Below, one piece after another: positions 1 to 9,513 of a DNA stretch of 64,000 bases. The position numbers and the translations under genes are program-made. The notes under the pieces were generated by a model. The model had not been told where the DNA came from. It ran no database searches and saw only the letters and a list, made by a program, of their open reading frames with translations. Source of the DNA: JADGGM01 sp025449955 (GTDB lineage: Bacteria > Gemmatimonadota > Gemmatimonadetes > Gemmatimonadales > Gemmatimonadaceae); contig DATBNO010000016.1 in assembly GCA_036554285.1 (NCBI GenBank), forward strand, positions 234,865 through 298,864. The letters run 5' to 3'. The number at the start of each line of letters is the position of its first letter. The stretch's first letter is position 1.

Positions 1-894
1 CCGGTGGTGCAGACGTACGTGGATCGCGGCCAGTCCGTTAGGCGTGGGCAGCTGCTGGCGCGCATCGATGACACATCGCTGCGGCAGGCGGCGTTGTCGG
101 CGCAGTCGGGGGCGCGGTCGGCCAAGCTCTCGCTCGACAACGCGCAGCGCAACTTCGATCGGTCGAAGGCGTTGGAACAGGCGGGGGCGATTGCCGAACG
201 CGATCTGGAATCGGCACAGAGCCAATTGGCGGCGGCGGGCGCGGCGAACGACGATGCGCAGTCGCGCCTCACGCAGGCACAGCAGATGTTGGACAAGTCG
301 TTCATTCGCGCACCGTTCGACGGCCAGGTGAGCGACCGGCAGGTGAGCGCGGGCGATGTCGTGCAACCCGGAAGCGCGTTGTTGACGGTGATCGATCCGG
401 CGAGCATGCGTCTCGAGGCATCGGTGCCATCGGAGCAAATCTCGGCGATCAAGCGTGACGCGCCGGTCCAATTCTCGGTGTCGGGATATCCGGGGCGGAT
501 GTTCGTTGGGCACATCGAGTTCGTGAGTCCGGCGGCGGATCCGGTGACGCGGCAGATCAAGATCGACGTGACGATTCCGAACGACCGCAGCGACCTGGTG
601 GCCGGGTTGTTCGCGCAGGGGCGCGTGGCGTCGGAGACGCGCACGGCGCTGGTGGCGCCGGTGAGCGCGGTGGATCAGCGCGGCGTGACGCCGGCGGTGG
701 TCCGGATTCGGGGCGGGAAGACGGAGCGGGTGGCGGTCCAGTTAGGCATTCGGGACGATGCGCGGGGGCTGTACGAGGTGACGGCGGGGTTGTCGGCGGG
801 CGACACGCTGCTGGTGGGTGCGGCGCAGGGGATCACGCCGGGCACGCCGGTCAAGGTCGTGGTGTCGTCCGATCCGACGTCGGCAGCGCGTTAG
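1..894 (+). CDS. RND efflux periplasmic adaptor subunit (HlyD/MFP family), 5'-truncated
   Basis: This is the membrane-fusion adaptor of a tripartite RND efflux pump, which links the inner-membrane permease to an outer-membrane channel. The frame is open from base 1, so the signal peptide and first strands are outside the window. Visible in order are half of the lipoyl/barrel-sandwich domain (GQSVRRGQLLARID), an Ala/Gln-rich helical hairpin of about 70 residues, the second lipoyl half (IRAPFDGQVSDRQVSAGDVV), a beta-barrel domain and a C-terminal membrane-proximal domain. The TAG stop lies inside a GTTAGGC heptamer at 890-896. The RND permease starts 15 bp downstream, so the two are surely co-transcribed. 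The substrate cannot be told from sequence. Confidence 0.93.
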   Translation, partial: PVVQTYVDRGQSVRRGQLLARIDDTSLRQAALSAQSGARSAKLSLDNAQRNFDRSKALEQAGAIAERDLESAQSQLAAAGAANDDAQSRLTQAQQMLDKSFIRAPFDGQVSDRQVSAGDVVQPGSALLTVIDPASMRLEASVPSEQISAIKRDAPVQFSVSGYPGRMFVGHIEFVSPAADPVTRQIKIDVTIPNDRSDLVAGLFAQGRVASETRTALVAPVSAVDQRGVTPAVVRIRGGKTERVAVQLGIRDDARGLYEVTAGLSAGDTLLVGAAQGITPGTPVKVVVSSDPTSAAR

Positions 895-909
895 GCGGGC
901 GAGGGAACC

Positions 910-3900
910 ATGTTCATTTCCGATTTTGCCATCAAGCGGCCGATCGTCACGATCTCGGTGATCCTGGCGCTGGTCGCGTTCGGCGTCGCGTCGCTCGCCC
1001 AACTGCAGACGGACGAGTTCCCGGACATTCAGCAGCCGATGATCGCGGTGAGCATCTCGTATCCCGGGGCGTCGCCGGACGTGGTGGAGCGCGAGGTGGT
1101 CGACCCGATCGAGGACGCGTTCTCGTCGATCACGGGCATCGATTGGCAGCGGACGACGTCGACGTCGAGCGATGGGTTGGCGCAGTTCCTCGTCGTGTTC
1201 GACTACGACAAGGATATCCAGCAGGCGTCGCAGGACATTCGCGATGCGATTTCGACGAAGCGCGAGGACCTGCCCACAGAAATGAAAGAGCCGGTGCTGA
1301 GCCGGCTCGACCCGAGCGAGATGCCGGTGATTTCGCTCACGCTCACGTCGACGACGATTCCGCCGGCGACGCTGACGCGGATCGCCGATCCGGGCATCGT
1401 GCGCGACCTACGGTCGGTCCCCGGCGTCGGCGAGGTGAGCGTGGCGGGAGGGATCAAGCGCGAGATGACGGTGCAGGTGCATCCGTCGGACCTGCAGGCG
1501 AACGGCGTGAGCATTGCGGACGTCGTGCAGGCGATCGGTCAGCAGAATCTCGCGGCCCCGGTAGGGCGATTGAACGGCGCGCTCGAGGAGCAATCGATCC
1601 GCCTCAAGGGCCGGCTGGACGATGCGCAGGACTTTGCCAACCTCGTCGTGGCCGAACGCGGCGGGACGGTGATTCGGTTAGGCCAAGTGGCGTCGGTGTT
1701 CGACGGGACGGAGGAAGCACGGACGAGCGCCGTGTTCAACGGGCGCGACGCCGTCGGTATCGACATCAAGAAGTCGAAGGGCTACAGCACGACGGCGGTG
1801 AGCAAGGCGGTGCTCGAGCACGTGGCGCGGCTGCAGAAAACACTGCCGGCCGGTGCACGCCTGGAAGTGGTGCAGAACGCGGGCGACCGGGTGAAGCACG
1901 CGGTAGCCAACGTCGAGGAAGCGCTGGTCGAGGGCGCGCTGCTCACGGTGCTGGTGGTGTTTCTGTTCCTCAACTCGTGGCGATCGACGGTGATCACGGG
2001 GTTGGCGTTGCCGGTGAGCGTGCTGGCGTCGTTCATCGCCGTGTGGGTGTTCGGGTTCACACTGAACACGATGTCTCTGTTAGGCCTGTCCCTGGCGATC
2101 GGCATTCTGATCGACGACGCGATCGTGGTCCGCGAGAACATTGTCAGGCACATCGAGATGGGGAAGAACCATTTCGAGGCGTCGCACGAGGGTACGAACG
2201 AAATCGGGTTGGCGGTGGCGGCGACGACGTTTTCGATCGTGGCGGTGTTCGTGCCGATCGCGTTCATGTACGGGCTGGCGGGACAGTGGTTCAAGCCGTT
2301 CGCGTTGACGATCGCGTGCGCGGTGCTGGTGTCCTTGTTCGTGTCGTTCTCGCTCGATCCGATGTTGTCGGCATACTGGGCCGACCCGCAAGTCGAAGCG
2401 CACCAGCATCGCGGTTTCATCTCGCATCACCTGGAGCGATTCAACCGCTGGTTCGATCGAATGGCGGACCGGTACAAGGGAGTGATCGGCTGGGCGTTGG
2501 ATCATCGCGCGGCCATGGTCGCGCTGGCGGTGGCGAGCTTCGTGGCAACGTTAGGCTTGGTCGGCACCGGGCTGGTGGGCGCGGAGTTCGTGCCGGTGAG
2601 TGACCGGAGCGAAGTGGATTTCATCGTCGAAACGCCGCCCGGGTCGAATCTCGAGTACACGAAGCTCAAAGCCGAAGAAGCGGCGCGCATGGCGCGGGCG
2701 CATCGCGAGGTGGCGTACACGTACACCACCGTGGGGACCGAGCTGTTAGGCAGAGCGCCGGGTGTGGATCAGGCGTTGGTGTACGTGAAGTTGATTCCGA
2801 AGGCGGATCGGTCCTTGAGCCAAGACCAGTTGGGCGACATCCTGCGCCGCGAGCTGCTCAAGATCGGCGGCGCGACGGCGTCGGTGTACACGAGCGGGTT
2901 CGGCGGCGCGATGAAGCAGATTCAGATCCAGTTCCGCGGGAGCGACGCGAACGTGTTGACGACGTTCGCCGAGCAGGCGGCACAGGCATCGGCGCGGGTG
3001 CCGGGCGCGGTGGACATCGGGCTCTCGACGCGCGGGCAGAAGCCGGAGCTCGAGGTGCAGGTGAACCGGCCGCTCGCCGGATCGTTAGGCATCACGGTGG
3101 GCCAGGTGGCGCAGTCGCTGCGGCCGGCGTTCGCGGGGCTCAAGGCCGGGGACTGGGTGGATCCGTCGGGCGAGACGCGCGACGTGACGGTGCGGCTGGC
3201 GCCCGAGTCGCGCGAACGGCCGGCGGACCTGGCGCGGCTGCCGCTGGTGGTGGGCGGCGGGCAGGGCGCGGCGCCGGTGACGATTCCGTTAGGCCAGATC
3301 GCGACGATAGCCGAGGGCGTGGGGCCGGCCGAGATCCAGCACCTGAATCGCGAGAAGGTGGTGAGCGTCGAAGCCAACGTGCAGGGGCGTCCGCTCACCG
3401 AGGTGCTGAACGACATGAACGCGCGCATCGCCAAGCTCAGGGTACCGGCCGGCGTCGACATCACGCAGGGGGCGCAGGCGCAGGATCAGGCGGATGTGTA
3501 CACGCGCGTGTTCGTGGCGCTGGGCATCGCGATCATGCTCATGTACCTCATTTTGGTGGTGCAGTTCGGATCGTTCCTGGATCCCATTTCGATTCTCGTG
3601 TCGCTGCCGCTGTCCTTGATCGGGGTGGTGCTGGCGCTGCTCGTCACGGGCAGCACGATCAACATCATGAGCTTGATCGGCGTGATTCTGCTCATGGGGA
3701 TCGTGGCCAAGAACGCGATTCTGCTCATCGACTTCGCGAAGTGGGCGCGCGAGCGCGGCGTGCCGTTGCGCGAGTCGCTGATCGAGGCGGGGCGGATCAG
3801 GCTCAGGCCGATCATCATGACGACGCTGGCGCTGATCGCCGGCATGATGCCGGTGGCGATCGGGCACGGCGAAGGCGCCGATTTCCGGGCTCCGTTGGGC

Positions 3901-4074
3901 CGGGCGGTGATCGGCGGGGTGATCACGTCGACACTGCTGACCTTGTTAGTCATCCCGACCGTGTACGAGATTCTGGAGGGGTGGAAGGAGGGGTTGGCGG
4001 CGCGGTTCTTCAAGCGGCGCGGCACGGGTGAGTACGTGGTGCCGGGGGCGGAACCGGCGCACGGCGACGACTGA
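910..4074 (+). CDS. RND-family efflux permease (AcrB/HAE1-like), inner membrane
   Basis: This is a full-length proton-driven RND pump subunit of 1054 aa, the usual size for AcrB/MexB homologues. It starts with the family's MFISDFAIKRPI opening and TM1 at about residues 10-28. The two adjacent aspartates of the TM4 proton relay are present (D402, D403 in GILIDDAIVV), and so is the TM10 lysine (K934 in GIVAKNAIL). Two large periplasmic porter regions follow TM1 and TM7. GAGGGAACC precedes the ATG. It sits 15 bp after the adaptor gene. No outer-membrane TolC-like gene is seen in the window, so that partner would be upstream or elsewhere. Heptamers GTTAGGC occur about seven times in this gene, mostly encoding Leu-Gly. 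Confidence 0.96.
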   Translation: MFISDFAIKRPIVTISVILALVAFGVASLAQLQTDEFPDIQQPMIAVSISYPGASPDVVEREVVDPIEDAFSSITGIDWQRTTSTSSDGLAQFLVVFDYDKDIQQASQDIRDAISTKREDLPTEMKEPVLSRLDPSEMPVISLTLTSTTIPPATLTRIADPGIVRDLRSVPGVGEVSVAGGIKREMTVQVHPSDLQANGVSIADVVQAIGQQNLAAPVGRLNGALEEQSIRLKGRLDDAQDFANLVVAERGGTVIRLGQVASVFDGTEEARTSAVFNGRDAVGIDIKKSKGYSTTAVSKAVLEHVARLQKTLPAGARLEVVQNAGDRVKHAVANVEEALVEGALLTVLVVFLFLNSWRSTVITGLALPVSVLASFIAVWVFGFTLNTMSLLGLSLAIGILIDDAIVVRENIVRHIEMGKNHFEASHEGTNEIGLAVAATTFSIVAVFVPIAFMYGLAGQWFKPFALTIACAVLVSLFVSFSLDPMLSAYWADPQVEAHQHRGFISHHLERFNRWFDRMADRYKGVIGWALDHRAAMVALAVASFVATLGLVGTGLVGAEFVPVSDRSEVDFIVETPPGSNLEYTKLKAEEAARMARAHREVAYTYTTVGTELLGRAPGVDQALVYVKLIPKADRSLSQDQLGDILRRELLKIGGATASVYTSGFGGAMKQIQIQFRGSDANVLTTFAEQAAQASARVPGAVDIGLSTRGQKPELEVQVNRPLAGSLGITVGQVAQSLRPAFAGLKAGDWVDPSGETRDVTVRLAPESRERPADLARLPLVVGGGQGAAPVTIPLGQIATIAEGVGPAEIQHLNREKVVSVEANVQGRPLTEVLNDMNARIAKLRVPAGVDITQGAQAQDQADVYTRVFVALGIAIMLMYLILVVQFGSFLDPISILVSLPLSLIGVVLALLVTGSTINIMSLIGVILLMGIVAKNAILLIDFAKWARERGVPLRESLIEAGRIRLRPIIMTTLALIAGMMPVAIGHGEGADFRAPLGRAVIGGVITSTLLTLLVIPTVYEILEGWKEGLAARFFKRRGTGEYVVPGAEPAHGDD

Positions 4075-4088
4075 TCTCGGGTAGGGGG

Positions 4089-4802
4089 ATGACGATGGAT
4101 CTCAAGAGCGCGAAGGTGCTGGTGACGGGTGGCAGCTCGGGCATCGGACTGGCGACGGCGAAGCGGCTGGTGGCGGCGGGCGCGAAGGTGGCGATTTGCG
4201 GTCGCAACGGGGCGCGGGTGCGGGCGGCAGGGAAGTCGACCGGCGCGGTCGCGATCGAAGCCGACGTGAGTCGGGAGGCCGACGTGGGGCGATTGGTCGA
4301 GACCGTCGTGCGAGAGTTAGGCGGGTACGACACGCTCATCAACAACGCGGGGTTCGGCCGGTTCGCACCGTTGGTCGACATGTCGATGGCCGACTTCCGC
4401 AGCGTGTGGGAGACGAACGTGCTGGGCGCGATGCTGGTGACGCGGGATTCGGCGCGCCACTTCGTACGGCAGCAGGGCGGGAACATCGTGAACGTGGCGT
4501 CGACGTCGGGGCAGCGCGGCGGAGCGAACGGCACGGCGTACGCGTCGAGCAAGTTCGCGCTCGCGGGCCTAACGGACGTGTGGCGGACGGAGCTGCGTCA
4601 GTACGGCATCCGCGTGATGCAGATCAACCCGAGTGAGGTGCTGACCGAGTTCCGGGCGAACTCGGGGAGGCCGAGTCCGGGCGAGAACGCGACGAAGCTG
4701 CACGCGGACGACATTGCGGACGTGATCGTGGGCATGTTGGCGCTGGGCGACCGGGTGTTGATCAAGGACATCACGGTGTGGGCGACGAACCCAGAGGACT
4801 AA
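4089..4802 (+). CDS. SDR-family NAD(P)-dependent oxidoreductase
   Basis: This is a classical short-chain dehydrogenase/reductase of 237 aa. The N-terminal dinucleotide-binding motif TGGSSGIG is at residues 13-20, the NNAG motif is near 85-88, and the catalytic Ser-Tyr-Lys triad is formed by S138 or S140, Y151 and K155 (YASSK). The sequence following the active site (INPSEVLTEF) resembles 3-oxoacyl-ACP reductase-like and YdfG-like enzymes, but the substrate cannot be assigned. A G-run (AGGGGG, 4083-4088) abuts the first ATG at 4089, so the in-frame ATG at 4095 is better spaced and may be the real start. The gene follows the RND permease by 15 bp and overlaps the next open frame by 25 bp. Confidence 0.9.
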   Translation: MTMDLKSAKVLVTGGSSGIGLATAKRLVAAGAKVAICGRNGARVRAAGKSTGAVAIEADVSREADVGRLVETVVRELGGYDTLINNAGFGRFAPLVDMSMADFRSVWETNVLGAMLVTRDSARHFVRQQGGNIVNVASTSGQRGGANGTAYASSKFALAGLTDVWRTELRQYGIRVMQINPSEVLTEFRANSGRPSPGENATKLHADDIADVIVGMLALGDRVLIKDITVWATNPED

Positions 4803-7246
4803 CGGTCCCTGAATCAACGGCCCGCCCTGCGGGCGGCGGTCGCACGCCCCGCGCGACGAGCGCGGGCCCGGATCTGACCTTTGCCGTCCGCCAGCTACGG
4901 CGGCACCCCGCCTTCACGGCGATCGCGGTGTTGACGCTGGCGTTAGGCATTGGAGTCACCACCGCGATGTTCAGCGTGGTGCACCAACTGCTGCTCGATC
5001 CGATCCCGTTCCGCGACGGTGATCGCATGGTGCGCTTGTACCAGGGTATGAGAGCACTGTTGTCGAACGGCGACGACCACATGGTTCTGGCGAGGCCATC
5101 GGTCGTGGTGGCGCGAGCGTGGCGCGATCGATCGAGGACGCTCGAGCAGGTTGTGTGGCGGGGCCAGGGAGGCAGTGTGCTCGTCGGTGACGACTCGGCG
5201 TCAACGCTCGTGCAAGCCGACGCCATATCGTCCGATGTCCCATCGTTCCTCGGCATCAGGCCTGTGCTTGGACGCAGCTTCGCTGCGGATGAGACGAGGC
5301 CGGGAGCCGAGCCGACGGTGGTACTCGGCAACGGGCTCTGGCGAAGCCGCTTTGGCGGTGCTCGGGACGTGATTGGTCGCACGCTAAGGGTCGACGATAC
5401 GCTGCGCACGATCATCGGTGTCATGCCGCCGGGCATCTCGCTGCCGGGGGAGTTGCCGGTGGGCGTGTGGCTTCCTCTCGTGATCCGGAGCGACAGCGAC
5501 GCCGTCATTCCGTGGGCGAGATTGCGTCCCGGAGTATCCGTGCAAGCGGCAGAGAGGGAGCTGGCCGGTATCTTTTCCGAGGTGGCGCGGCCGTCAGAGC
5601 GGTTCAAGCTCTCGGCGCAGGTGGTTCCGTTGCGCGACTACCTCGGCACGCATGTCCAACGCGCGATCGGCCTGATCGCGGCGGCCGTCGGTCTGGTGCT
5701 GCTCATCGCGTGTGGGAACGTGGCCAATCTTCTCCTTGCGCGCGCGGCCGGGCGCCAGCGCGAATTGTCGATGCGAACTGCGTTAGGCGCGAGCCGGTGG
5801 CGCCTGGTGCGCCAGTTCGCCGCCGAGAGTCTGTGCATCACGCTTCTCGCCGGCTCATTCGGCGTGCTGCTCGCATGGCGCGTGATCGCCGTGGTCGATG
5901 CGACGCGGCCGTCCAATTTGGCGACGCTCGATGCAGCGCGGTTGGATCTGACGGCAGTGCTATGGACGGTGGGCGTGTCGGTGGCGACCGGCCTGCTGTT
6001 CGGCACGGTGCCATTGTTGGTCGGCGCCGGGCGGAATCCGGCCGACGTACTCAAGAGCGCCTCGCGCACCGCGTCTGGTAGTCGGGAGGGCGTCCGGTTG
6101 CGAGCAGCACTCATCGTCGGCGAGATCGCACTGTCCGTCGCGCTGCTTGTCGGTGCCGGCTTGCTGATACGAAGCGTGCGCGCGTTGCAGACGGAAGATG
6201 TCGGTTTCGATCCGCATGGATTGACGTCGATGTACGTGTGGTTCCCGGGACCACGGTTCGCGAGGCCCGAGGCGGCCAAGGCCGCGTTGGATCAACTCGT
6301 CAGGGAGGTGCGTCTGCTGCCGGGCGTCTCAGCCGTGACGCTCGCCGCCGGCGCTCCGCCGACATCCGGTATCATGTTCGGCGGACTCGAGGTTGCCGAC
6401 CAACCTGCGGGCGTGGTCGATTCCACCAAGTTCCTCGGCTTCAACGAGGTGCAGCCCGACTTCTTCAAGGTTCTGCATCTGCCGATTGTCGCGGGACGCG
6501 TTCTCGACAGCGACACCGCAGCACACACCGTGATGGTGAGTACGGCGATGGCGCAACACTACTGGCCGGGTGTCAGCGCGTTAGGCAAGCGGGTTCGCTT
6601 CGGGCCCGGTCAGCCGTGGCAGGTCGTTGCCGGTGTCGTAGCCGAGACACGCGCGCCCGGCGAGTCGATGGCGCTGCCCTATCAGCTCTACACGCCGCTG
6701 ACGCTCAGGTCGGGCGGGATGCTGATCGTTCGTGCATCCAGACCATCTCCTCATCTTCAGTCGTCGATGACGCGGCTGGCGAGTGCCATCGATCCCAGGA
6801 CACGCGTCGACGCCAGGTCAATGGATGCTGAGTTCGCCGCGCTGTTCGCGGGGCGACGATTCACGATGATGCTGTTGTCGGTGTTCGCGGCTTTTGCGTT
6901 CGTTCTGTCGACGGTGGGGCTCTACGGCGTGATGGCGTATGCTGTCGTGCAGCGAACCCGAGAAATGGGGGTGCGATTGGCAGTCGGCGCGACTCCACGG
7001 GCAATCACGCAGCTCGTGGTGCGGGACGGTGCACGGCTCGCGGCGGCCGGGCTGGTGGCCGGTGCCCTATTCACGTTTGGCCTAACGCGCGTCGCGCGCT
7101 CGGTGCTCGCTGGTGTCGGGTCGTTAGACCCGGCGATCTTCGTCGCCGTTGCTGCGCTGATGGCGGTGGCAGCCGTTCTCGCTTCGTACATCCCCGCACG
7201 GCGCGCCGCGCGCGTCGACCCGGCCATCGCCCTGCGCGCGGAGTAG
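4778..7246 (+). CDS. ADOP-family ABC transporter permease (duplicated MacB/FtsX domains)
   Basis: This 822-aa protein has the architecture of the acidobacterial duplicated orphan permeases: a TM segment near residues 43-65 (FTAIAVLTLALGIGVTTAMF), a MacB-like periplasmic domain, an FtsX block with three TMs (about 285-430), then a second TM/periplasmic domain and a second FtsX block at the C-terminus ending in PARRAARVDPAIALRAE. Such proteins act with MacB-type ATPases, but no ATPase lies beside it, which fits the orphan label. The first ATG lies 25 bp inside the SDR gene and no other ATG occurs before the conserved region, so the true start could be a non-ATG codon near 4870. A 6-bp GC hairpin at 4820-4834 lies in the N-terminal part. 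The cargo is unknown. Confidence 0.9.
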   Translation: MGDEPRGLTVPESTARPAGGGRTPRATSAGPDLTFAVRQLRRHPAFTAIAVLTLALGIGVTTAMFSVVHQLLLDPIPFRDGDRMVRLYQGMRALLSNGDDHMVLARPSVVVARAWRDRSRTLEQVVWRGQGGSVLVGDDSASTLVQADAISSDVPSFLGIRPVLGRSFAADETRPGAEPTVVLGNGLWRSRFGGARDVIGRTLRVDDTLRTIIGVMPPGISLPGELPVGVWLPLVIRSDSDAVIPWARLRPGVSVQAAERELAGIFSEVARPSERFKLSAQVVPLRDYLGTHVQRAIGLIAAAVGLVLLIACGNVANLLLARAAGRQRELSMRTALGASRWRLVRQFAAESLCITLLAGSFGVLLAWRVIAVVDATRPSNLATLDAARLDLTAVLWTVGVSVATGLLFGTVPLLVGAGRNPADVLKSASRTASGSREGVRLRAALIVGEIALSVALLVGAGLLIRSVRALQTEDVGFDPHGLTSMYVWFPGPRFARPEAAKAALDQLVREVRLLPGVSAVTLAAGAPPTSGIMFGGLEVADQPAGVVDSTKFLGFNEVQPDFFKVLHLPIVAGRVLDSDTAAHTVMVSTAMAQHYWPGVSALGKRVRFGPGQPWQVVAGVVAETRAPGESMALPYQLYTPLTLRSGGMLIVRASRPSPHLQSSMTRLASAIDPRTRVDARSMDAEFAALFAGRRFTMMLLSVFAAFAFVLSTVGLYGVMAYAVVQRTREMGVRLAVGATPRAITQLVVRDGARLAAAGLVAGALFTFGLTRVARSVLAGVGSLDPAIFVAVAALMAVAAVLASYIPARRAARVDPAIALRAE

Positions 7247-7247
7247 G

Positions 7248-8360
7248 CTACTTCCAGCGGAACAGCTTCAGCGACACCAGGAAGCTCGCGACCAGCCACG
7301 CGAGGGCGATGCCTAACTCGCCGGCCACTTGGCCGAGCGACGCGCCCTGCAGCATGTTGGCGCGGAGCGCGTTGTTGACCGCAGTGAGCGGCAGCGCCTG
7401 GATGAACGGCTGCATGGTGTGCGGGAAGTTGGACGCCGAGAAGAACACGCCCGAGAACACCCACATCGGGAGCATCACGAGGTTCATCAGCCCCGATGCG
7501 CCTTCCACGGTGCGGGCACGCGACGCGACCAACAGCCCCATCGCGCCGAAGGTGAGCGACGCGACGAGGCAGATGAACGCGAGCACGACAAAGGACCCGC
7601 GGAGCGGCACGCCGAAGATGAGCGCGCCGAAGCCCAACAGCGTCACCACCTCGAAGGCCAACATCGTCAGACGCGACAACAGAAACGACGCGAGATACTC
7701 GGGCTTCCGCATCGGCGTGGCGATGAGACGCTTGAGCAGTTTCTTCTTGCGCGCGTCGACGATGGCGAAGCCGATGCCCCAGATGCCGCTGCCCATGAGG
7801 TTCATGCCTAACAGGCCGGGGATCACGAAATCGATGTAGCGCGAGCCGCGCTCGCGGATGTGCTGATCGGCGGCGGCGACCGGGTCGCGGCGACCAGCGG
7901 CGCGCTGGACGGCGGCGTCGGCGACGAGGCGCGCGGCGCGCGCTTCGGGGCGCGTGTCGTCATAGCGGTACGAGACGGCGCCGCCTAACTGGGGAATGAC
8001 GACGAGGGCCACGGTGCCGGTGCGGAGGGCGCGCATCGCGGCGCTGTCGTCGAGCAGATCGACGTCGAGCGTCGAGTCGCCGCGCAAGGCGGCGGCGAGC
8101 GGCGCGGCACCGGGCGCCGTGGACAACACCGCGACGTGCTGCCGCTCGGCGGGCCGATTGCGGAACGCGATGCCGAGTCCGGCGGCGAGCAGCACCGGGA
8201 ACACGAACACCCAGAACACGGCCTCGGGCTCGCGCAGGAATTCGCGATAGCGCACGAGCGTCAGTTGGGCGAGCGAGCTGTCGCGGAGTCGCCGGCGGCG
8301 ACGCGGCGGCGGCGACGCGGGGTTGTCGCGCGCCGGCGGAGCGAGTGTCGTTTCAGTCAT
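7248..8360 (-). CDS. ABC-2 type transporter permease
   Basis: This is the membrane subunit of an ABC-2 exporter, 370 aa. It has an Arg/Pro-rich cytosolic N-terminus, a first TM (VFWVFVFPVLLAAGLGIAF, about residues 48-66), a soluble extracytoplasmic loop of about 120 residues, and five further TMs from about residue 175 to the end. It starts inside the end of the ATPase gene (8-bp overlap, 8353-8360), so translation is coupled. Drug or lipid export is the common role of this family, but nothing here fixes the substrate. The stop codon lies 1 bp from the end of the convergent ADOP permease gene. Confidence 0.9.
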   Translation of the reverse strand: MTETTLAPPARDNPASPPPRRRRRLRDSSLAQLTLVRYREFLREPEAVFWVFVFPVLLAAGLGIAFRNRPAERQHVAVLSTAPGAAPLAAALRGDSTLDVDLLDDSAAMRALRTGTVALVVIPQLGGAVSYRYDDTRPEARAARLVADAAVQRAAGRRDPVAAADQHIRERGSRYIDFVIPGLLGMNLMGSGIWGIGFAIVDARKKKLLKRLIATPMRKPEYLASFLLSRLTMLAFEVVTLLGFGALIFGVPLRGSFVVLAFICLVASLTFGAMGLLVASRARTVEGASGLMNLVMLPMWVFSGVFFSASNFPHTMQPFIQALPLTAVNNALRANMLQGASLGQVAGELGIALAWLVASFLVSLKLFRWK

Positions 8361-9273
8361 CGCGCAGGTGGCGTCCGGTGAGCGACACGAAGACGTCCTC
8401 GAGTGTGGCCGAGTGTGTACGGAGCTCGCTCATCTGGATGCCGCGTTGCGTGAGCTCGCTGAGCAATGCGGGTACGGCGCGGTGGAGCTCGGCGACGTCG
8501 AGTTGATAGCCGCCGTCTTCAGCGCGCACGTCGAGCACACCGTCCACGGCGCGCAGCGCGGGCACATCGATGCGGCTAGCGTTAGGCGCAGTGAACGTCA
8601 CGACGTGCTCGGCACGCCGAGCGCGGATGAGCTCCCGCGGCGTGCCGAGCGCGATGACCTTGCCGTGGTCCATGATGGCAACGCGGTCGCAGAGGCGTTC
8701 GGCCTCATCCATATAGTGCGTGGTCAGCACGATGGTGCGACCGGCGGCGCGGAATTGTTCGATGAGCTCCCAGAGCTGTCGCCGCGCTTGTGGGTCGAGT
8801 CCGGTGGTCGGTTCATCGAGGAAGAGCAGCTCTGGGTCGCCGACGAGGGCGCAGGCGAGCGCCAGGCGCTGCTTCTGTCCGCCAGAGAGTCCACCGACGC
8901 GCGAGTGCTGTTTCTCCTCGAGCTGAACGAGGGCGATGACGTCGCCAATCTCGCGGCCCTCGCGGAAGAACGAGCGAAACAGGCGAACGGTCTCTTCGAC
9001 GGTAAGCTTCTCCGACAGTTGCGTTTCCTGGAGCTGGATGCCGAGTCGTTCGCGCAACTCGCGGGGCTGCTCGGTCCAGCGGCGGCCGAGGACGAGGACG
9101 TCGCCGCTGTCGGGCGCGGTGAGGCCTTCGCAAATCTCGATGGTGGTCGTTTTGCCCGCGCCGTTTGGTCCGAGGAGTCCGAAGCACTCGCCGGTGCGAA
9201 CGTCGAGGTCGAGACCATCGACCGCGACGACATCGGGGTATGACTTGCGGAGCGCGCGGATAGTGAGCGACAT
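8353..9273 (-). CDS. ABC transporter ATP-binding protein (DrrA/NatA-like)
   Basis: This is the ATPase partner of the downstream permease. It has Walker A GPNGAGKTTT, the signature LSGGQKQRLALA, Walker B ELLFLDEPTTGLDP and the H-loop VLTTHYMDEAE, in that order. The C-terminal tail (SATLEDVFVSLTGRHLRDD) is the domain typical of drug-export ATPases such as DrrA. I chose the ATG at 9273 (MSLTIRALRKSYPD). An in-frame TTG at 9285 would add only four residues. Gene order (ATPase, then permease with 8-bp overlap) is the same as in the second exporter at 44.3-46.6 kb. Confidence 0.93.
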   Translation of the reverse strand: MSLTIRALRKSYPDVVAVDGLDLDVRTGECFGLLGPNGAGKTTTIEICEGLTAPDSGDVLVLGRRWTEQPRELRERLGIQLQETQLSEKLTVEETVRLFRSFFREGREIGDVIALVQLEEKQHSRVGGLSGGQKQRLALACALVGDPELLFLDEPTTGLDPQARRQLWELIEQFRAAGRTIVLTTHYMDEAERLCDRVAIMDHGKVIALGTPRELIRARRAEHVVTFTAPNASRIDVPALRAVDGVLDVRAEDGGYQLDVAELHRAVPALLSELTQRGIQMSELRTHSATLEDVFVSLTGRHLRDD

Positions 9274-9310
9274 GGGTAACGGCAAAAGGGGACGGGAAAT
9301 ATAGCGGGCA

Positions 9311-9335
9311 GGGAATAGGGAAATGGGGAACGGGG
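9311..9335. repeat. Intergenic G-rich GGGAA repeat tract
   Basis: The gap between the divergent ABC ATPase and GntR genes holds a run of GGGAA-type units (GGGAATAGGGAAATGGGGAA, then CGGGG). Similar GGGAACGGGGAATGGGG tracts occur at 20690-20711 and near 33968-33979, so this belongs to a small family of intergenic repeats. Its function is unknown. Confidence 0.4.
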
Positions 9336-9513
9336 CAGTCGTGACACATGCGCGGGGTGCGGAGGGCGGGGTGCGGGTGCAGATTCGCCGACAGGCTTCG
9401 GGTACCGACCCGGGTTGTCACACCTGGTGCGATCCGGATACTTTATCCCAAGTGGTGCGCGCGTCGCGTCCGCGGCGCGCCATCGTCGTTAGGCATTCGA
9501 CCTCATCCAATCC

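Noticed and set aside
1143..2603. Long Arg/Ala/Gly-rich open frames overlapping the RND permease and many other genes
   Set aside because: They are shadows in the other phases of high-GC coding DNA, with no start signals or recognisable domains.
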